From positions 1 through 11,533 of the forward strand of contig DLGU01000128.1 of assembly GCA_002482865.1 (NCBI GenBank): a stretch of 11,533 nt of DNA, in the 5' to 3' direction. The DNA is from Porphyrobacter sp. UBA7686 (lineage in GTDB: Bacteria > Pseudomonadota > Alphaproteobacteria > Sphingomonadales > Sphingomonadaceae). A model generated the notes under the pieces. That model was given only the letters and a program-made list of their open reading frames with translations. It was not told where the DNA came from and ran no database searches. The translations under genes were made by a program, and so were the position numbers. Positions 1 through 7,208 of this stretch are shown here, piece by piece (position 1 is the stretch's first letter; every line of letters starts with the position of its first letter).

Positions 1-202
1 CTTCTCGACCATCCACGCCAACTCCCTGCGCGGCGCGCTGGAACAGCTTTCGCTGATGGTGATGCAGACCGGTATCGGCCTCACCCGCAGCGACACCATC
101 GCCTATGCCGCCAGCGTGATCGACGTGATCGTCCAGCTGGGCCGCGACGCCAATGGCAAGCGCGGCATCACGCAAATCGCCGAGAGCCGCGACTTGGTGT
201 GA
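1..202 (+). CDS. VirB11/CpaF-family secretion ATPase, C-terminal end (partial)
   Basis: Only the last 66 codons are in the window; the frame starts at base 2 and the stop is TGA at 200-202. The visible peptide begins FSTIHANSLRGALEQL and contains LTRSDTIAYAASVIDVIVQLGR and GKRGITQI-like segments. STIHANS is the conserved His-box region of VirB11/TrbB/CpaF hexameric traffic ATPases. The following 'ID-IVQ-x-R-x(n)-G-x-R-x-I' pattern is their usual C-terminus. These cytoplasmic ATPases power type IV secretion, conjugation or Tad-pilus assembly. The tail looks closer to VirB11 than to CpaF, but 66 residues cannot settle it, and the Walker motifs lie outside the window. The gene reads toward ppk with a 127-bp gap, so it is probably a separate unit. 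A secretion gene next to ppk suggests the left edge of the window is an accessory segment or rearranged junction. Confidence 0.72.
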   Translation, partial: FSTIHANSLRGALEQLSLMVMQTGIGLTRSDTIAYAASVIDVIVQLGRDANGKRGITQIAESRDLV

Positions 203-215
203 ACCGCCCGTCAAA

Positions 216-233
216 TTGACATTGGTGTGACAA
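216..233 (-). promoter_or_regulatory. Candidate Pho box (PhoB site) upstream of ppk
   Basis: Read on the minus strand, the 18 bp are TTGTCAC-ACCA-ATGTCAA. These are two heptamers with identical TGTCA cores, spaced 11 bp apart by a 4-bp linker. That is the architecture of the PhoB box (consensus CTGTCAT-N4-CTGTCAT), and each heptamer matches 5 of 7 positions. It lies 97 bp before the ppk start, where phosphate control would be expected. Against it, the orientation is opposite to ppk. The same bases also contain TTGACA (216-221), which could be an ordinary -35 element, although no good -10 sits 16-18 bp downstream. Confidence 0.33.
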
Positions 234-329
234 GCCCATCTTCCTGATTTACACCGCTGGGCCGAGCGAACACATGCGCTGGGCAAGCGCCGCGTCCGAT
301 GAACCGGCGCAGGGCAGAACAGGAAAGCG

Positions 330-2531
330 ATGAGCACGTCACCGATAGGCAACGCGGATGTTTCCGCAGGCGCAGGCCCCATGCAGATGGCCGAGTTGGC
401 TCATGACGAATCCCCCTATTTCAACCGCGAGCTGTCATGGCTCCAATTCAACCAGCGCGTGCTGGCGGAGGCCTGCAACGATTCTTATCCGCTGCTCGAA
501 CGGCTGCGGTTCCTGTCGATTTCGGGCAGCAATCTCGACGAATTCATGATGATCCGTGTCGCCGGGCTGGTGGGTCAGGTGCAGCGCGGCATGGCGATCC
601 CCTCAATCGATGGGCGCAGCCCCTCGCAGCAATTGGCCGCGATCCGGGAGAAGCTGGCCGAACTCAGCGCCATCCAGCAGACCATCTGGCGCTCGGTGCA
701 GGAAGGGCTGGCGGGCGCAGACATCCACATCGCCGACGAACAGCGCGTCAGCCCAGCCGCGCACAAGTGGCTCAAGACCTACTTCCTCAATGAAATCCTG
801 CCGATCATCACGCCCCAGGCGCTCGATCCGGCGCACCCGTTCCCCTTCGTCCAGAACGAGGGCATGGGTCTGCTGTTCACACTGACCCGCAATGCGACCG
901 GCGAACAGCTGATCGAGATGGTGCTGATCCCCAGCGCGCTGCCCCGCTTCGTTAGGGTGCCGGACGCGGTGTCGGGTGACGGCAGCGTGCTCTACATCTC
1001 GATTGCCCGGCTGATCCAGCGCTATGCCGAGGCGCTGTTCCCCGGCTTCACCATTCAGGGCGATGGGTTGTTCCGGGTGCTGCGCGACAGCGATATCGAG
1101 ATCGAGGAAGAGGCCGAAGACCTCGTGCGCACCTTCCGCAGCGCGATCCAGCGGCGGCGGCGCGGTCAGGTGATCCAGCTGGAGATCGAGGAGGATTTCG
1201 ATCCCGCCGCCGAACAGCTGCTGCTTGAACAGCTCGGCATCAACGAAGCCGCGGTGATCAAGACCGATGGCATGATCGGGATCGACGGCCTCGCTGAAAT
1301 CGTCCGGGAAGATCGGCCCGACCTGAAGTTTGACGCCTATTCCCCGCGCTTTCCCGAGCGCATTCGCGAGCATGACGGCGATGCCTTCTCCGCCATTCGC
1401 GAAAAGGACATCGTCATTCACCACCCTTACGAAAGCTTTGAAGTGGTGGTCGATTTCATCCGGCAGGCCGCTGCCGATCCAGATGTCGTGGCGATCAAGC
1501 AAACGCTGTACCGCGCAGGCTCGCAATCAGCCGTGGTCGGCGCGCTGATCGAGGCGGCTGAAGCGGGCAAGTCCGTCACCGCCGTGGTGGAGCTGAAGGC
1601 CCGCTTCGATGAGGAGCAGAACCTCAAATGGGCCAGCAAGCTTGAACGCGCGGGCGTGCAGGTGATCTATGGCTTCACCGACTGGAAGACCCACGCCAAG
1701 GTCGCGATGGTGGTGCGGCGCGAGGGCGACGGGTTCCGGTCGTACTGCCACTTCGGCACGGGCAATTATCACCCTGTGACCGCTAAGGTTTACACCGACC
1801 TCAGCTTCTTCACCGCTGACCCAAAGCTGGCGCGTGATGCGGCCAAGATGTTCAACTTCGTCACCGGCTATGTCGAGCCGCACGCGCTCGAACGCATCCA
1901 CATCGCCCCCATCGATTTGCGCGAGGAAATCTACAGCCGGATCGATACCGAAATCGCCAATGCGCAAGCTGGAAAGCCTGCCGCCGTTTGGTTCAAGTGC
2001 AACCAGCTGACCGATGAAGGGATCATCGACCGGCTCTATGCCGCCAGCAATGCCGGGGTGCAGATCGAGTTGGTGGTGCGCGGTATCTGTTGCCTGCGGC
2101 CGGGGATTGCCGGTCTGTCCGAGAATATCCGCGTAAAATCGGTCATCGGCCGCTTCCTCGAACACAGTCGCATCTACGCCTTCGCCAATGGCCACGCCAT
2201 GCCGAGCGCCCATGCCGCGGTGTTCATCGCATCAGCGGACATGATGAGCCGTAATCTCGATCGCCGTGTCGAAGCACTGATTCCGATCCTCAACCGCACG
2301 GTGCACGATCAGGTGCTTCAGCAGGTGCTGCTCGCCAATATGCTCGATACCGAACAAAGCTGGTGGCTGCATCCTGACGGCAGCTATTCGCGCTTTACCG
2401 TTGAAGAGGGACGCAAGCCGTTTAACTGCCATCGTTATTTCATGACCAACCCGTCGCTATCCGGGCGCGGCGGAGCGCTGGAGGCGGGGGCCGTTCCCAA
2501 GCTTTCGCTGCGCCGGGGGGCTGCGGCATGA
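330..2531 (+). CDS. ppk: Polyphosphate kinase 1 (PPK1)
   Basis: This enzyme (EC 2.7.4.1) reversibly transfers the gamma-phosphate of ATP onto inorganic polyphosphate. It is a membrane-associated cytoplasmic enzyme used in phosphate storage and stress response. The protein has 733 residues; E. coli PPK has 688. The N-domain signature NRELSWLQFN is at 32-41. The catalytic half has DIVIHHPYESF, IKQTLYR and THAKVAMVVRRE. The phosphorylated active-site histidine is expected at H474 in CHFGTGNYHP, and the second conserved histidine at H612 in RFLEHSRIYAF, so the enzyme looks intact. The ATG at 330 is preceded by AGGA at 321-324, a good ribosome binding site. Its stop overlaps the ppx start in ATGA, so the two are translationally coupled. 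A low-complexity Gly/Ala/Arg tail after about residue 708 is not part of the conserved core. A candidate Pho box lies upstream. The identification is secure. Confidence 0.97.
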   Translation: MSTSPIGNADVSAGAGPMQMAELAHDESPYFNRELSWLQFNQRVLAEACNDSYPLLERLRFLSISGSNLDEFMMIRVAGLVGQVQRGMAIPSIDGRSPSQQLAAIREKLAELSAIQQTIWRSVQEGLAGADIHIADEQRVSPAAHKWLKTYFLNEILPIITPQALDPAHPFPFVQNEGMGLLFTLTRNATGEQLIEMVLIPSALPRFVRVPDAVSGDGSVLYISIARLIQRYAEALFPGFTIQGDGLFRVLRDSDIEIEEEAEDLVRTFRSAIQRRRRGQVIQLEIEEDFDPAAEQLLLEQLGINEAAVIKTDGMIGIDGLAEIVREDRPDLKFDAYSPRFPERIREHDGDAFSAIREKDIVIHHPYESFEVVVDFIRQAAADPDVVAIKQTLYRAGSQSAVVGALIEAAEAGKSVTAVVELKARFDEEQNLKWASKLERAGVQVIYGFTDWKTHAKVAMVVRREGDGFRSYCHFGTGNYHPVTAKVYTDLSFFTADPKLARDAAKMFNFVTGYVEPHALERIHIAPIDLREEIYSRIDTEIANAQAGKPAAVWFKCNQLTDEGIIDRLYAASNAGVQIELVVRGICCLRPGIAGLSENIRVKSVIGRFLEHSRIYAFANGHAMPSAHAAVFIASADMMSRNLDRRVEALIPILNRTVHDQVLQQVLLANMLDTEQSWWLHPDGSYSRFTVEEGRKPFNCHRYFMTNPSLSGRGGALEAGAVPKLSLRRGAAA

Positions 2532-4057
2532 TCTGGCGCTGGCGACGTGAAAGCCGCGACGGCGCGCTCGGCGGCAACACCGCCGAACGCGCGATCATTG
2601 ACATCGGTTCGAACACGGTGCGCCTCGTCGTCTATGGCGGCACGATGCGCGCGCCCACGGTGCTGCTGAACGAGAAGGTGACTGCGAAGCTCGGGCGCGA
2701 GATCGCTGTGACCGGCAGGCTTGCGGACGAGGCGATGGCGCTGGCGCTGCGGGGGCTGAAGCGGTTTGCGCTGCTTCTCGCCGATCTTGGGATCAAGGAT
2801 ATCGAGACCGTGGCGACCGCTGCGGTACGCGAAGCGGCGAACGGCCCCGAATTTGTTGAGACCCTGCGCGCGATCGGCCTCAATCCGCGCGTGATCTCGG
2901 GTGAGGAAGAAGCACTGCTCAGCGCTCACGGCGTGATCGGTGCCTTCCCCGATGCGCGCGGTATCGTAGCCGACCTTGGCGGCGGCAGTCTGGAACTGGT
3001 TCGGGTGGCAGGTGGCAAGACCGACAGCGCCAGCACGCTCCCGCTTGGCACTTTGCGCTTGCCCGAACACCGCAAGGGCGGGCGGGGCGAGATGCGCAAA
3101 AGCCTCGACAAGGTGATCCGCAAGGCCGGTTGGGACTTGTCGGCGGCGCCTGCGGCAGAGAATGGCACGCTCTATCTGGTGGGCGGGACGTGGCGGGCGA
3201 TGGCGGTCTATGCGATGGCCGCGCGCGGTTATCCGCTCAGCGACCCGCACGGCTTCGCGATCGAAGGCGCCGCCGCGCTGGAACTCGCCACCGGACTTGC
3301 ACTGAGCGAAACCGATGTCCTGAAAGGCCGCGAGCGAATTTCGGCGATGCGGGCCGAGAAGCTCCCCGATGCCGCCGTGCTGCTGCAAGCACTGCTGACG
3401 CGGCTGGCGCCGGAGCAGGTGGTGTTCTCATCATGGGGCCTGCGCGAGGGGTTGCTGTATGATCGTCTGCCTCCGCACACCAAATCGCAGGACCCGCTGC
3501 TGGCGGGCGTGGCGGTATTCTCCAGCCAGCGCGGCTCTGCCCCGACGCTGGCAACGCGGATGGCGGCCTGGACGCTGGATGCTGCCCCCGCGCGCGAACA
3601 TGGCAGCGAGCGGCTGCGGCTGGCAGCGACCATGCTCGCGCTCGCCGCGATGCAGATCGAACCCAATATTCGCCTACCCCAAGCGATCAACTGGGCGCTG
3701 CACAAGCGCTGGGTCGGGATTGATGGCAAGGGCCGGGCGATGCTGGCCGCGGCGATTGCGGCCAATGGCAACCAGCTGAGCCTGCCCGCCGAAGTGCGCG
3801 CGTTGGCCTGCCCCGAAGCGATCGAGGAGGCGGTGCGCTGGGGTCTCGCCCTGCGGCTGGCGCGCCGGCTCGGCGGTCAGTCGGCCCGTTCGCTTGAGGT
3901 GAGCCGGTTGGTGGTTGATGAAGGCACGCTGGTACTGCGCCTTGCGGAAAGCCACGCAGCGCTGTTCGGCTCGCCGACCGAGAAGGACATGAAGCTGCTC
4001 GCCGGACGGCTGGGGATCGGCTGGCGGGTCGATATCGTGGCCGAGAGCGCGCTTTAG
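2528..4057 (+). CDS. ppx: Exopolyphosphatase, Ppx/GppA family
   Basis: Ppx releases orthophosphate from the ends of polyphosphate chains; GppA relatives also hydrolyse pppGpp. The 509-residue protein belongs to the ASKHA (actin/Hsp70/sugar kinase) fold. Phosphate-1 is IIDIGSNTVRL at 23-33. Phosphate-2 is DLGGGS at 149-154. The motif SGEEE at 124-128 carries the family's catalytic glutamate, and VGGTWRAMA is the adenosine-type motif. The C-terminal half, after about residue 300, is the usual helical HD-like region but is divergent. The start ATG lies inside the ppk stop (ATGA, 2528-2531), which supports an operon and translational coupling. The short N-terminal lead MIWRWRRES before the first motif is basic and poorly conserved. 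Pairing with ppk favours Ppx over GppA, but the families cannot be fully separated by eye. The 3' end overlaps the convergent transporter gene by 4 bp, and no terminator is visible there. Confidence 0.93.
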   Translation: MIWRWRRESRDGALGGNTAERAIIDIGSNTVRLVVYGGTMRAPTVLLNEKVTAKLGREIAVTGRLADEAMALALRGLKRFALLLADLGIKDIETVATAAVREAANGPEFVETLRAIGLNPRVISGEEEALLSAHGVIGAFPDARGIVADLGGGSLELVRVAGGKTDSASTLPLGTLRLPEHRKGGRGEMRKSLDKVIRKAGWDLSAAPAAENGTLYLVGGTWRAMAVYAMAARGYPLSDPHGFAIEGAAALELATGLALSETDVLKGRERISAMRAEKLPDAAVLLQALLTRLAPEQVVFSSWGLREGLLYDRLPPHTKSQDPLLAGVAVFSSQRGSAPTLATRMAAWTLDAAPAREHGSERLRLAATMLALAAMQIEPNIRLPQAINWALHKRWVGIDGKGRAMLAAAIAANGNQLSLPAEVRALACPEAIEEAVRWGLALRLARRLGGQSARSLEVSRLVVDEGTLVLRLAESHAALFGSPTEKDMKLLAGRLGIGWRVDIVAESAL

Positions 4058-4938
4058 GGGGCGGGCTGCTCGGATTTGGCGAAGGGCGAGAAGTCGGTGT
4101 CGATATCGAACAGATCGACACCCTCGGCGGCCTTCAGGCGGTTCACCACCACATAGGTCACCGGCGTCAGCACCGCTTCCCATACCACCTTCAGCGCCCA
4201 ATTGGTGACCATGACGGTCAGCACGGCCTCGGTCGTCCAGATGCCGTAGAAGGCGATCGGGTAGAAGATCAGGCTGTCGACGCCCTGGCCCACGAAGGTT
4301 GAGCCGATGGTGCGGGTCCACAAGGCGCGGCCTTTGGTGAGCACCTTCATCTTGGCCATGACGAAGGAATTGACGAACTCGCCGGCCCAGAAGGCGATGA
4401 TCGAGGCCACGACGATCCGCCACGTGCTGCCGAACACGCTTTCATAAGTGCTCTGACAGATTTCGCCGCCGGTGACGGCCGCGTTGGCGGTGGCGGTCTC
4501 CGGGCGGGGGCCGCCAAACCCGCTGGCCGCGCATTCCCACCCAGCGAAGGGCGGCAGGGCGGTGACGATGTAGCTCATGAACGCGAGGAACAGCATCGCT
4601 GCCGTCCCCACCCAGATCACCCGGCGCGCCTTGGCGAAGCCGTAAATCTCGGTCAGCACGTCGCCGATGACATAGCCCAGCGGGAAGAACAGAATCCCCG
4701 CGCCATAGATGAAGACGCCGTCAGGCGCGGGCCACCAGCCTTGCGGCCAGAATGGCACATCGACAAAGGTCAGCTTGGCCGCGCCGATGATGTTCGACAG
4801 CAGCAGGATCGCCACGAAGGCGGCCATCACCAGATCATAGTACCGGAACGTGATCGGCGGGCGGCTAGTGGCGACAATGCCGTCGGTCGGATCGCGGTCA
4901 AAGGCGGCGGCTGGATCAGCGGGAGCGGTGTTTTCCAT
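4054..4938 (-). CDS. Queuosine precursor transporter, YhhQ/DUF165 (VUT) family
   Basis: This inner-membrane protein is predicted to import preQ0/preQ1 for the tRNA modification queuosine, the role established for E. coli YhhQ. The protein is about 294 residues with hydrophobic helices from about residue 33 onward. Family motifs are GDVLTEIYGF (92-101), the helix RIVVASIIAFWAGEFVNSFV followed by AKMK (174-197), and GQGVDSLIFYPIAF (217-230). It is longer than E. coli YhhQ (about 220 residues) because of a hydrophilic N-terminus (1-30), a loop of about 35 residues (129-163) with C136 and C161, and an acidic C-tail. I chose the ATG at 4938. The frame could be extended to TTG at 4974, but that codon has no ribosome binding site and lies inside a hairpin. 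The ATG itself has only a weak Shine-Dalgarno. The gene is convergent with ppx (4-bp overlap) and divergent from tRNA-Arg. I see no other queuosine gene nearby. Confidence 0.88.
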   Translation of the reverse strand: MENTAPADPAAAFDRDPTDGIVATSRPPITFRYYDLVMAAFVAILLLSNIIGAAKLTFVDVPFWPQGWWPAPDGVFIYGAGILFFPLGYVIGDVLTEIYGFAKARRVIWVGTAAMLFLAFMSYIVTALPPFAGWECAASGFGGPRPETATANAAVTGGEICQSTYESVFGSTWRIVVASIIAFWAGEFVNSFVMAKMKVLTKGRALWTRTIGSTFVGQGVDSLIFYPIAFYGIWTTEAVLTVMVTNWALKVVWEAVLTPVTYVVVNRLKAAEGVDLFDIDTDFSPFAKSEQPAP

Positions 4939-4975
4939 CGCTTGACCGATTAGCGTGATTTGCCTGTGCGGCAAA
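4939..4975 (-). promoter_or_regulatory. Two tandem hairpins in the leader of the YhhQ-family gene
   Basis: On the minus strand, the leader before the ATG at 4938 holds a perfect 6-bp stem TTTGCC-GCACA-GGCAAA (4975-4959). A 4-bp stem CGCT-N9-AGCG (4955-4939) then ends directly at the start codon. The second could mask the weak ribosome binding site. Genes of this transporter family can be controlled by preQ1 riboswitches, but I cannot match this leader to a preQ1-I, -II or -III consensus. The structures are real as sequence; a regulatory role is a guess. Confidence 0.25.
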
Positions 4976-5013
4976 GCGCGCTATTGGGCAGCCGTCTCCC
5001 ATGTTTCGGGTGC

Positions 5014-5090
5014 GCGCCCGTAGCTCATCTGGATAGAGCGCGAGACTTCTAATCTTGAGGCAGCAGGTTCGAGTCCTGCCGGGCGCGCCA
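5014..5090 (+). tRNA. tRNA-Arg (anticodon UCU)
   Basis: This is a complete 77-nt cloverleaf that decodes AGA and AGG. The acceptor stem GCGCCCG (5014-5020) pairs with CGGGCGC (5080-5086), followed by discriminator G and an encoded CCA (5088-5090). The D stem is GCTC/GAGC. The anticodon stem is CGAGA/TCTTG with one G-T pair, and its loop CTTCTAA puts the anticodon TCT at 5048-5050. The variable loop is AGGCA, and the T arm is GCAGG-TTCGAGT-CCTGC. Every stem pairs. AGA/AGG codons are rare in the GC-rich genes here, so this is a minor tRNA. There is no terminator between it and rlmJ 16 bp downstream. Upstream, a weak promoter candidate TTGCCT (4960-4965)-N16-TATTGG (4982-4987) is all I can see. 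Confidence 0.97.
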
Positions 5091-5106
5091 ATTTCTGGTC
5101 TTCACG

Positions 5107-5949
5107 ATGAATTACCGCCATTCCTTCCATGCCGGCAACAGCGCCGATGTCGTGAAGCACAGCTTGCTGATCGCCCTCATTCGGGCCTTGCAGCTCAAAG
5201 ACAGCGCTCTCACGCTGATTGACACCCATGCCGGCTGCGGGCTCTACGATCTTGACGGCGAGGAGGCCGGGCGCACTGGCGAAGCCGCGCAGGGCGTTTT
5301 GCGGGCCTTTGCTGACCGGAACCCCCTGCTGGATGAATACCGCGCTGCCGTTACCGCAGTGAATGGGGCCGAGAACACCGGGGCCGGACCGCGCCTCTAC
5401 CCCGGCTCCCCGCGCTTTATGGCGCAGCTTCTCCGCCCGCAGGATGTCCTGATCCTCAACGAAAAGCACCCCGAGGACGCCTATGCCTTGCGCGGTGTCA
5501 TGCGCGGCACCCCTGCGGCCGTGCATGAGCGCGACGCCTATGAGCTATGGCTGGCAATGCTGCCGACCCGGACACCGCGCGGCGTGGTGGTGGTCGACCC
5601 GCCCTACGAGCAGACCGACGAGCGCGCCCGGATCACAGCCACCCTTGCCGCCGCGCACCGCAAGTGGTCGCACGGCGTGACGGTGATCTGGTATCCCCTG
5701 AAAGAACGGCCCACGCACGCTCTGTGGAAGGACAAGCTGCGCCAGCTCGGCATCCCGAAGCTTCTGACGGTGGAGCATTGGCTGTATGATGCCGACCAGC
5801 CCGGCATCTACAATGGCGCAGGGCTGTTCATCGTCAACCCGCCCTATGCCTTCACCCAAGCTCTGCCGCCTCTGCTGGAAGCCCTGCGCGGGGCGCTTGC
5901 GCCAGAAGGGCATCGCGGCGAGATCACAGCCGCTTGGCTGAGCGAATAG
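5107..5949 (+). CDS. rlmJ: 23S rRNA (adenine(2030)-N6)-methyltransferase RlmJ
   Basis: RlmJ uses S-adenosylmethionine to methylate N6 of A2030 in 23S rRNA. The protein has 280 residues, the same length as E. coli RlmJ (YhiR). The N-terminal signature YRHSFHAGNSADVVKH (3-18) is diagnostic. The SAM-binding motif I is LIDTHAGCGLYDL (37-49). The catalytic motif DPPY is at 164-167, the same numbering I recall for E. coli. YNGAGLFIVNPPY lies near the C-terminus. The family lacks a separate RNA-binding domain, and none is seen. ATG at 5107 is the only start that keeps the N-terminal motif. No clear Shine-Dalgarno precedes it, and the leader after the tRNA CCA is only 16 nt, so it is probably co-transcribed with tRNA-Arg and freed by tRNA 3' processing. 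An 8-bp hairpin overlaps its stop codon. Confidence 0.96.
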   Translation: MNYRHSFHAGNSADVVKHSLLIALIRALQLKDSALTLIDTHAGCGLYDLDGEEAGRTGEAAQGVLRAFADRNPLLDEYRAAVTAVNGAENTGAGPRLYPGSPRFMAQLLRPQDVLILNEKHPEDAYALRGVMRGTPAAVHERDAYELWLAMLPTRTPRGVVVVDPPYEQTDERARITATLAAAHRKWSHGVTVIWYPLKERPTHALWKDKLRQLGIPKLLTVEHWLYDADQPGIYNGAGLFIVNPPYAFTQALPPLLEALRGALAPEGHRGEITAAWLSE

Positions 5950-5965
5950 AATAACCTCTATTCGC
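5942..5965. terminator. Perfect 8-bp hairpin between the convergent rlmJ and oxidoreductase genes
   Basis: GCGAATAG (5942-5949) and CTATTCGC (5958-5965) are exact inverted repeats around an 8-nt loop. The left arm includes the last sense codons and the TAG stop of rlmJ. The position between two converging genes suits a bidirectional transcript end or a 3' stabilising hairpin. Neither side has a T-tract and the stem is AT-rich at its loop end, so intrinsic termination would be weak. Confidence 0.4.
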
Positions 5966-5971
5966 GCCAAT

Positions 5972-7195
5972 TCATCCGGCGATCGTCGCATCGGCGTTGA
6001 GCATGACTGTGCGCCCGCTTTGCGCTGCGGCGTAAATCGCTTCGATCAACCGCAGGTCGCGCAGGCCCATTTCGCCGGGGGTGATGATCGCGGTGCCCTC
6101 TCGGATCGCGCTGGCGAGATGGTCCAGCTGGCCGGCGAACTGGACTTCCGAATCCCCGGGCATGAAGTCGCGCCGGTCGCGGCCCGCTTCAAGTGTGAGC
6201 GTCAGGCCGTCATAGTTGGTCGCCGGGCGCATCACCAACGCGCCTGCGGTGCCGCGCGCCTCCACCATGTTGAGACCGGCCGAATCGTAAGAGGTCACGA
6301 TCTGCGCCGCCGCGCCTGACGGGAAGTGCCATTGGGTCGCGACATGGGCGTAGATCTCCGCAAAGCGCGGATCGTTCACGGGGCGATAGGCGCTTGCGCT
6401 GATCCGGTCGGGCAGCTCGCCTGATAGGTAGAGCGCGGCCTGCATCCCGTAGATACCGTAATCCTCCAACGGCCCGCCGCCCGCCAGTGCGCGGCTGACG
6501 CGCCAGTTTTGCGCTGGGGTGGTCGGGCCCATGCGGTAGGAATGTTCGGTGCGGATCAGCCTGAGGTCGCCCACCGCCTTGTCGCGCATCAGCGCCATCG
6601 CGGCGCGGTTATAGGGTTCGAAATGGCAGCGATAGGCGATCATCAGCTTGCGATTGGCGCGCTGGCTGGCGGCGATCATGCGTTCGCATTCGGCACTGGA
6701 GAGCGCCATCGGCTTTTCGCACATCACGTGCTTGCCCGCGGCAAAGGCACGCTCCGCCCATTCGGCATGAAGGCCGGTCGGGAGCACGATATAGACCGCC
6801 TTGACCGCCGGGTTGGCGGCGATTGCGGCGAAGCTGTCGTAGGAATAGCGGGCTTCCGGCTGCACACCGTAAGCCTCGCCCACCTCGCGCAGCTTGGCGG
6901 GGTTGCCGGACACCAGCGCGGCGATATGCGCTCGCTTGGATTGGGCGAAGCGCGGCATGATCTGCTTGAGCGCATAGTCGCCCAACCCGATGATCGCGAA
7001 GCCGACGCTGCCCGGCTGGTGCGCGCGGGGCGGGACAGGGGAGAGCGTCAGCGCGTCAGGCAGCGGCTGTCCGATAGCAACAGGTTGGCGCGATGCACCG
7101 AGCGCGGCCGCGCCCGACACCACCAGACCCGCCGCGACCGCCGTGCCGCCCACTTCAATCAACCGCCGCCGGGTGATGCCGTGATCCTGCGTCAT
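5972..7195 (-). CDS. Tat-exported Gfo/Idh/MocA oxidoreductase, glucose-fructose oxidoreductase-like
   Basis: This NAD(P)-dependent sugar oxidoreductase closely resembles Zymomonas glucose-fructose oxidoreductase and the Caulobacter aldose-aldose oxidoreductase. Both oxidise an aldose to its lactone, with tightly bound NADP recycled by reducing a second sugar. The 407-residue protein starts with a twin-arginine signal: TRRRLIE at 8-14, a hydrophobic stretch to about 33, and a likely cut after ALGA (34), so it should act in the periplasm. The Rossmann fold has GFAIIGLGDYA (65-75). The conserved CEKPMA is at 159-164 (catalytic-type K161). LAGGGPLEDYGIYG (237-250) supplies the D245 and Y249 equivalents. 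I chose ATG 7195 because GGGAGG lies just upstream and the Tat signal follows. The same frame stays open to 7333 but has no signal and runs into the dehydrogenase gene. It lies 13 bp after the dehydrogenase gene, in the same operon. The natural sugar is not readable from sequence. Confidence 0.88.
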   Translation of the reverse strand: MTQDHGITRRRLIEVGGTAVAAGLVVSGAAALGASRQPVAIGQPLPDALTLSPVPPRAHQPGSVGFAIIGLGDYALKQIMPRFAQSKRAHIAALVSGNPAKLREVGEAYGVQPEARYSYDSFAAIAANPAVKAVYIVLPTGLHAEWAERAFAAGKHVMCEKPMALSSAECERMIAASQRANRKLMIAYRCHFEPYNRAAMALMRDKAVGDLRLIRTEHSYRMGPTTPAQNWRVSRALAGGGPLEDYGIYGMQAALYLSGELPDRISASAYRPVNDPRFAEIYAHVATQWHFPSGAAAQIVTSYDSAGLNMVEARGTAGALVMRPATNYDGLTLTLEAGRDRRDFMPGDSEVQFAGQLDHLASAIREGTAIITPGEMGLRDLRLIEAIYAAAQSGRTVMLNADATIAG

Positions 7196-7208
7196 CCTCC
7201 GCCTCCCT

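Noticed and set aside
224..255. GGTGT...ACACC inverted repeat as terminator of the VirB11-like gene
   Set aside because: The arms are only 5 bp with a 22-nt gap and no T-tract, too weak to support.
603..1526. 307-codon minus-strand frame inside ppk
   Set aside because: It is antisense to conserved PPK1 motifs, with no domain or ribosome binding site.
2435..3388. 317-codon minus-strand frame across ppk/ppx
   Set aside because: It is antisense to the Ppx catalytic core and its composition is that of a codon-position shadow.
4939..4974. TTG start at 4974 for the YhhQ-family gene
   Set aside because: There is no Shine-Dalgarno, the codon lies in a hairpin stem, and the extra 12 residues are not family sequence.
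4939..5013. preQ1 riboswitch in front of the transporter gene
   Set aside because: The hairpins exist but I could not fit the conserved loop and tail of any known preQ1 class, so I report only a structured leader.
5014..5106. tRNA-Arg as an integration site for a mobile element
   Set aside because: No integrase and no second copy of the tRNA 3' end was seen in the window; the neighbouring genes are housekeeping.
4981..5526. 181-codon minus-strand reading frame ending in a PAGLEPAASRLEV-like peptide
   Set aside because: The peptide is the antisense translation of the tRNA-Arg gene, a well-known false protein in databases, and the rest is the antisense of rlmJ.
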